64,000 bases of DNA from Panopea generosa (lineage: Eukaryota > Mollusca > Bivalvia > Adapedonta > Hiatellidae): the NCBI GenBank assembly GCA_029582155.1, contig CM055899.1:70587219-70651218 (forward strand). Direction: 5' to 3'. The position numbers and the translations under genes are program-made. Shown piece by piece: positions 57,618 through 64,000 of the stretch. The notes below the pieces were generated by a model. The model made no database searches. It saw only the letters and a program-made list of their open reading frames with translations, and had not been told where the DNA came from. Positions within the stretch are counted from its first letter, which is position 1; every line of letters begins with the position of its first letter.

Positions 57618-58806
57618 AGAATTTGCATGACAATAGAATAATATTTGCTTATGATAATTAATGTGTCAACTGTGGACATAAACACTCTAGTACATGTACA
57701 CAATACAAATATTTGTGTTTACAGTACACAGTACAAAAAGTAATGTTCACAATAACAATGAAAATAAATACACAACACCCAGTATGTATATACATTAACG
57801 ATCTACATAACAACATAAAAGGCACACAGGGAGCTAAATCACATTATGTCACTTAATCTAAATAAGAAAATTAACAATTTACAAGGCCAAGAAGCTGAAA
57901 TTGTTTCCATATTTAAAGTAGCAAGTTAGGATACTACAAAACAAAACAACCAAGGGAGGTTTTGCAAGAAGGCTAACAACAATATTTTGGGTAGTATGTT
58001 TTTAAGATTGTTGGGAAGGCAAACAATGAACTTTTTCATTTTCTGGCAAGTCTTTCAGTTTATTAAAAGTAGTAATTTTGGTATCCAATTGTATCTTATT
58101 TCAATTCAATGAATCATATTTCAGATGCTCGGAATAAAAAATCATACTGAATAAAATGAATACTTTATAAAATACTAGAAGGTTGGTAAACACCAGAACA
58201 GTGTGACAACTGAATAGTAAGTTTGAATAATGTTAATGATTGTTTGTGTTACAACTCCATGTAAAAATCATGATTAAAGATGTTACAGAAAATGTCCCCA
58301 TGTACATGATAACTAGTTCAACATGACCAGCACAAAAACATAGTCACTACATTTGCTCGATCCAGCACAGTTTTCCTGTAAATTATATTTTATACTCCAT
58401 CATATCCTAAAATTATATTTTATACTCCATCATATCCTAGACTGATATTTTATCATCCAGAGTTAGTCAATTTGTCGAGTACAGTGAGCTAAATTCATCG
58501 CAAGTCTGTGCAAACATTAACCAAGTTTGAAAAAAGAAAAATTCAATTTAATTCAAGAATTTTAATATGTAAAAAAAAAGAATTCAAATTTCACTAGGAG
58601 TTTTTAACTATTATTTACATGCATATTACCACAACTGTTAATGACACAAAAACAAATGAAATATTGGAAGGAAAAACTATAAAAAACACCACAATGTTCA
58701 TGTGAATTGAAGTTTTTACAACCCATAAAGTGTCTAAAACTGTCTGAGATATAGAGCAAAATAACATCTATAAACTGACACATCCACTTTTTCACTTATA
58801 GATAGC
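57618..58806. other. AT-rich DNA, possible 3' UTR
   Basis: No gene seen. A 33-bp direct duplication (AAATTATATTTTATACTCCA at 58380 and 58411) is present. The region lies downstream in the minus direction of the terminal exon at 62428-62540. Confidence 0.4.
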
Positions 58807-58983
58807 AGATGTAGACAATTGCTTTGCCCTAGGTCAGGTAGATAATTGCTTTGCACTAGGTTAGGTAGACAATTAAATTGAACTAGGCCAGGTAGACAAT
58901 TGCTTTGCACTAAGTCAGGTAGACAATTGCTTTGCCCTAGGTCAGGTAGACAATTGCTTTGCCCTAGGTCAGGTAGACAATGC
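58807..58983. repeat. 27-bp minisatellite, about 7 copies
   Basis: Unit TTTGCCCTAGGTCAGGTAG plus ACAATTGC, 27 bp, read on the minus strand as a nine-residue repeat (NCLPDLGQS). Copies differ by a few bases. I consider the peptide incidental. Confidence 0.93.
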
Positions 58984-59939
58984 TCGGTTGCAATCAAGCC
59001 AAAGCTGAATGGCTGTATTTCAATATTAAAATTTGAAATTTTGGATACTAAACTTTAGTTTATGTGATGCCCAACCAGAGCCCTCCTTTGGTTAAATTAC
59101 CTAGCATGTATGCCAACACAAATATGGTGATCATCAGATCTATGAAGTGTGAACATTTCTAATGAAATAATTATGAAAGGAAGAATTTTCCTACAACAAA
59201 CAATAAAAGTTGTGAAGATGGAATGGTCCAATTCATATATTATAATCTATGTTTCAACATTTACAAATAAATACACAAAATAACCTGCCAGTATATACAA
59301 ATAAAGTGAAAAACAGTCTGCAGTGAGACTGCATTTATACTTAATCTATCTGTCAATACATCACTTACACAAAGCCCAATCAGAATTTACATATCAAATA
59401 ATTTAATCTGTGCTGTTTACAAGCCTATCACCTCTAAAACATTAAATGGAATCATGTTTTACTGAAACTAGTCCCTAAGTATAATGAGGTATTTGCGGCA
59501 ATTCCTAGAAATGTGGCGAGATGAATCATAGAATATAAATTTGATCGAACAACAGTTAAAAAAATATTTTTTTACAAATAAACTGCATTTCTTTATAACA
59601 GTTTACATTTCCGCTAAAGATTTAAATAGGAGTGTTTCATAAGCGAGTCCAGGTGGGACCAATGTTTTTATCTAAGATGCTCAACACCACGTTAATGCAA
59701 TAAAACTTGCCTTATATTTTTGTTCCTTACATAAATTTTAAAATATTCATTTAGGATGCGATGAAAAGTATACTCTTGATAGCTTGATCCAAAAATCACG
59801 CACATAAACTTCAACAAGCACTTAACTTATACTTGGACCGGGCATAATTTGTGAGTACCAACTCAACGAACAATGTAAGTTTTGCACCAGTTCAGCTGCT
59901 GCATTTAATTTTGATACAAATATATTTTTTACCCAAAAT
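58984..59939. other. AT-rich DNA, no gene seen
   Basis: No recognisable feature. Confidence 0.4.
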
Positions 59940-60190
59940 TAAGTTTAATAAAAGGGGCCGAACTCCTGTAAAATTTGACTGACATTGAAAAATATCTAAC
60001 CGGCTCTGTATTTTATATTTTGCAACTACTGACTAAATATCAATTAAAAACATAAACCCCTTCAGAAGTAATTGACTGGAAACCAAGTTTTTAGCCGAGA
60101 CACACAAAAGAACGGATGAATAAACAAACAGACTGACCAACTGGGTTAATATTAAATGCCAATTTACCATTCTTCCAATTGCATTGTTAT
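59940..60190 (+). repeat. Dispersed repeat E, copy 4
   Basis: Contains GGGGCCGAACTCCTGTAAAA, GAAAAATATCTAACCGGCTC, ATAAACCCCTTCAGAAGTAA and GGAAACCAAGTTTTTAGCC. The most diverged of the four. Confidence 0.75.
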
Positions 60191-61844
60191 GAAAAAAATT
60201 ACGCGAATATAATTTCAAAATCTGGCTAGTTTTAGAGCATGTTCTAAGATATTACAGTTGTATAAAAAAAAAAAACCTAAGTTAACCGAGAGATGGACAA
60301 CCAACACAAAGCAATCAGAATAGCTTAACGTGAAGTTTCGGTTTGACTGTTGAGATAAACTCAGCTGAACACTCCACAAGTGGGTTTAAGCTGGAGCAGG
60401 TTTCACTAACATTAACTTGCCTAGCAAATACTTAAAAACTTAAAACATATGAGATGTATACTGATATAAGTAAAACAAAATCTTAAGTGTCTGCATCAAT
60501 CATTACACCAAGTTTAATAATCTCTTGATTACTAAGTGAAGCAAATGTTGGTGGAACATCACCCTGGTCCTTTATAAACTATTAACCTGAAAACAACTAC
60601 AAGTACAAACATCAGTTGGAATTATAAAATTACACAACATGCAGAAAGTTGAAAATTGGCTATATATATATATATATATATGGAATAGGTAAACTTTCCC
60701 TCACTGTCACGGTATACACAAGCTCCTATACTTCTTTAACATATCTATAACAAAACACACAGAGAACAGTGTAGTTAATTACACGAATGAACAGTACTTA
60801 TATTAATATAAATGTAGAGTCTTTATGTTTAACATACAAGAAAACCCATACATGAATATGGTCGCATGACAGCATTCACGCATACAGACATTAAAAAATA
60901 CAGTGTACACAAATGATATGTAGATTTGAAACATTACATTACACCAAGTCATGATAATAGAGCATCAAGCGAAGAGATTTCATTCCTTGAAATAAAACGA
61001 TGGATATACTACTAACAACTCTGTACCACAGCTGCGTATGACTGCAGCCCGACAGCTACACGATGGCCACTGTATTGTGTAGTTCTCACATTTACACTTT
61101 TACAACTCATTGCACAGTTACATTCAAATATAGTTATTGCATACATTAGTGATTTCTAACTATAGAGAAATATTATGAAGTCTATATAACCAGTGTAGAG
61201 CAAAAACAAAATCCCAATTCTCTCTATTTTTAAAAAACACTGAAAAATTGTCATACATGTAGTTCAGAATGAAAATCACAACCAGGTTTCAAAGAATCAC
61301 ACATTTAAAGCACTTAGATAATATATATATATAAAAAAAATAATTGGACCCAAGGATATAAATATTTGAGTACTTTCTGACCTATACCAACATATTTGCT
61401 ACGTCTGATGTGATCTACATTTGCCATATAGACTGTTTATTTTCTCTCTAAAATTTAAAATGTCTCTTACCCATCTCTTTTAAATATTCGTTTTAATTGA
61501 TCAGTTTCATCACAGACACATATCATCCTACCCATGTGTACTATGAATGATTTTTCTTCTTTAACATACATGTCCACTTTCAAAACTAAACCAGCCGAGC
61601 AGTCTCACATTCCCCCTATACATCTATAGCAATGTCCACAATAAATGTGCCATTTATTTGTAACATTAAATATCACTTTGCCACCTTGTAGTATGTAAAT
61701 GTTTATTTCCATAAAATATTAAATATAATTGTTTGTTAATTGCAAAATCTAATGTTAAGAACAATTTTGATTTTTCAACTGTTGTTTTGGAACAGGTTGG
61801 TTTTGTATAAGAAGAAAATAATTAATTTCACTATAATATTCACG
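60191..61844. other. AT-rich DNA, possible 3' UTR
   Basis: No gene seen; a (TA)n run at 60661-60680. It may be untranslated sequence of the minus-strand gene ending at 62428 (inference from position only). Confidence 0.4.
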
Positions 61845-62120
61845 TGTTCATTTAATGAGATGGTACTGTGGTCACCAATATAATATTCATGTGTGTTATT
61901 TAATGAAATGGTACTGTGGTCACCAATATAGTATTCACGTGTTCATTTAATGAGATTGTACTGTGGTCACCAATATAATATTCACTGGTGTTATTCAATG
62001 AGATGGTACCGTGGTCACCAATATAATATTCACTGGTGTTATTCAATGAGATGGTACCGTGGTCACCAATATAATATTCACTGGTGTTTTTCAATGAAAT
62101 GGTACTGTGGTCACCAATAC
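61845..62120. repeat. 48-bp minisatellite, about 6 copies
   Basis: Unit GGTCACCAATATAATATTCA plus CTGGTGTTATTCAATGAGAT plus GGTACCGT, 48 bp. On the minus strand it reads as a 16-residue repeat (NNTSEYYIGDHGTISL). It sits 300 bp beyond the stop of the proposed exon, so if transcribed it is probably untranslated. Confidence 0.93.
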
Positions 62121-62427
62121 TAATTGAGTAGGTATTCTGATTTAGGTTTTCTGATTTTTTGGAGTTCTCTGTCAGATATGAATGAAATATAAAACATTCA
62201 CCAATGTTATTGGAAATGACATGTAGTGACTGCAGTTATTGTAAATAATGAATATCTTGACACTTTGATTAAATCAAACAATTAACTAAATTGAAATTAT
62301 ATCTGTGGAAACAATCAGAAACACAGATGAAATGGCCTAGTAATAATTGGCAGAGTTATCACGGTGGGACTGTACTGGATACACAACAACATCTGTAGCA
62401 ATCCTAATATCTGGATATCGTTCACTT

Positions 62428-62540
62428 TCACGTCCCCCCGTTGTAGGCGTAGTCTGCTTTATTATGCATAATGAGTTTGTCCTCCACAAAGTAATAGCTG
62501 TCAGATCGTGTATCATAGGGACAGTCAATCATTTCTTGTA
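62428..62540 (-). CDS. Candidate terminal coding exon, protein unknown
   Basis: On the minus strand a strong acceptor (AGTTTTTGTTTTTTAACAG) ends at 62541. After two bases the frame reads [17 protein letters not shown], then [19 protein letters not shown], and stops at TGA (62428-62430). The piece is acidic and tyrosine-rich, has balanced codons and is more GC-rich than its flanks, all as expected of a real exon. It would be the C-terminal 37 residues or so, perhaps a cytoplasmic tail, with the intron in phase 1. I do not recognise the protein. A longer frame in another phase (62337-62528) overlaps but lacks the acceptor fit. The upstream intron holds a 51-bp minisatellite, and the previous exon is beyond the window or not visible. 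Confidence 0.55.
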
Positions 62541-62894
62541 CTGTTAAAAAACAAAAACTATTTTATTTCTTTCACAAATTAAGCAATAAAATATTTATAT
62601 ATAATGAGACCTCTATTAAAGAAACAAAGATTGATTTTACAATAAAGAGTAGGTTCTGGAGTGGTCTACATCATTAGTATCTAACTGCGGAGGTTGGGGT
62701 TAAAACTCAACTCAGAACAAAGCAGGTTCATGGAGAGTGATGTTGTTTACAGTAATGTCACTAATATCTTACTGTTGTGGTTCAGAGTTCTGATTACAAA
62801 ATTTCCATTAATAGTTTTTTTTCTACTTTTCAAATCCAACACAAAATTATCTCAGTTCCATGTACCGGTGTCAAACCCAAAATATTATTTACTT
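62541..62894 (-). other. Likely intron, no exon seen
   Basis: AT-rich sequence immediately upstream (minus sense) of the proposed terminal exon. Confidence 0.4.
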
Positions 62895-63515
62895 TCTTGT
62901 GCAAATCCAAATAGGGAAACCTATGTACACAGAATGTAACTTTCTCTTTTTTGTGCTTCCAAATAGGGAAACCCATGTACATAGAATGTAACTGTCTCTC
63001 CTGTGTGCTTCCAAATAGGGAACCCATGTACATAGAATGTAACTGTCTCTCCTGTGTGCTTCCAAATAGGGCACCCATGTACATAGAATATAACTGTCTC
63101 TCCTGTGTGCTTCCAAATAGGGAAACCCATGTACATAGAATGTAACTGTCTCTCCTGTGTGCTTCCAAATAGGGAAACCCATGTACATAGAATGTAATTG
63201 TCTCTCCTGTGTGCTTCAAAATAGGGAACCCATGTACATAGAATGTAACTGTCTCATGTGTGTGCTTCCAAATAGGGAACCCATGTACATAGAATGTAAA
63301 TGTCTCTCCTGTGTGCTTCCAAATAGGGAACCCATGTACATTGAATGTAACTTACTTTCTTATTTACTATTGACTAGGGAAAATTCATGTACATAGAATG
63401 TAACTTACTTTCTTGTTTACTATTGAGTGGGGAAAATTCGTGTACATAGAATGTAACTTACTTTCTTGTTTACTATTGACTGGGGAAATTTCGTGTACAT
63501 AGAATGTAACTTACT
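62895..63515. repeat. 51-52-bp minisatellite, about 12 copies
   Basis: Unit ATGTACATAGAATGTAACTG plus TCTCTCCTGTGTGCTTCC plus AAATAGGGAACCC. The last four units change to ACTTTCTTGTTTACTATTGA and GTGGGGAAAATTC, a distinct sub-variant. Frames on both strands (62830-63219 minus, 62951-63396 plus) are by-products. Confidence 0.95.
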
Positions 63516-64000
63516 TTCTTCAATACTTCAATACTATATTTAAATCATGCCAAAAAAAATATACGCTGAGACTACACAACCAAAAAGCAATGTTTATTAC
63601 TATAATAATACCCCACACACATTTTTCTTGACCGTAAACTCAATTTCAATATCAACTCTCACGTTTTCACAGAAGAAAATTTATATACATACAGTTCCAA
63701 TTATTGTAAATCTACGAAATATTTATAAAATTACCAGAACCTAACGATGACATTTTACATAACGCGATCAATCGCAAATTATCTGCAAAAACATTACCAG
63801 ATTTTAGAAATTGTTACCATTTTGGCAAAGGGAGATAATTTTATACTCTTCATAATGGAGAATTTGAGAAACACCTGCGAATTACGTCATCGTCTTTTTT
63901 TTTAGTCTTTGCTCGGGTAGGTGGTAAGAAACTTGTTTACCTTAGGCATAGATATCCGACAAATCAGAGCGGTTATTAAAAATAGATTACTTTATATTCA
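63516..64000. other. AT-rich DNA, no gene seen
   Basis: No exon recognised up to the window edge. Confidence 0.4.

Noticed and set aside
62337-62528. 63-codon minus-strand frame starting at an ATG
   Set aside because: The overlapping frame that begins at the splice acceptor (62540) and stops at 62428 fits better; this one is probably its out-of-phase shadow.

Overview
This window looks like nuclear DNA of an AT-rich animal genome, most likely a marine mollusc and probably a bivalve. It has no operons, no bacterial-style genes and no rRNA. It does have tRNA-derived SINEs, two Tc1/mariner insertions plus a Tc1 remnant, a LINE reverse-transcriptase relic, several Helitron-like short elements, and many unrelated minisatellites. 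The taxon is an inference from these repeat families (V-domain-like SINE core; elements starting ACAAGAGGCCC and ending in a hairpin plus GCTAAAAA) and was not confirmed by any search.

Layout. 0-13.9 kb: LINE relic (minus), a 105-bp minisatellite with E-box and palindromic sites, a 1-kb dispersed repeat split by a SINE, a pentamer array, more SINEs and foldback/MITE-like pieces. 13.98-20 kb: three unrelated minisatellites (37, 21 and 11 bp) plus a long pure CTG run beside a TA run. 20-25 kb: AT-rich DNA that may be the 3' untranslated region of a minus-strand gene whose last coding exon is proposed at 24790-24860. 25.7-30.1 kb: hexamer array, a Helitron-like element, and four tandem copies of a ~573-bp unit. 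Each unit holds a 54-nt exon-like cassette on the minus strand, and the last unit was later hit by a SINE with a 13-bp target-site duplication. 30.5-36 kb: Helitron-like element and degenerate AT-rich arrays. 36.6-41.8 kb: possible plus-strand terminal exons and a 29-bp array that is open in all six frames, duplicated together with its 0.5-kb spacer. 42.9-50.9 kb: the transposon cluster, with a Tc1 fragment, a foldback element inside a SINE, a nearly intact Tc1 element, and a decayed Tc1 element inside a 168-bp-repeat element. 51.6-64 kb: hAT-like MITE, Helitron-like elements, four copies of another dispersed repeat, a few minisatellites and a good minus-strand terminal coding exon at 62428-62540.

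Genes. No complete host gene is visible. The best host coding evidence is three or four short exons with splice signals, which suggests the window covers 3' ends and introns of two minus-strand genes and perhaps one plus-strand gene. The transposases are the only long proteins recognised. Most long open frames come from tandem arrays whose unit lacks stop codons. I found no clearly new multi-gene system. The most original signals are the tandem exon-like cassettes, the transposon-borne nuclear-receptor-type half-sites, and the datable nested insertions.
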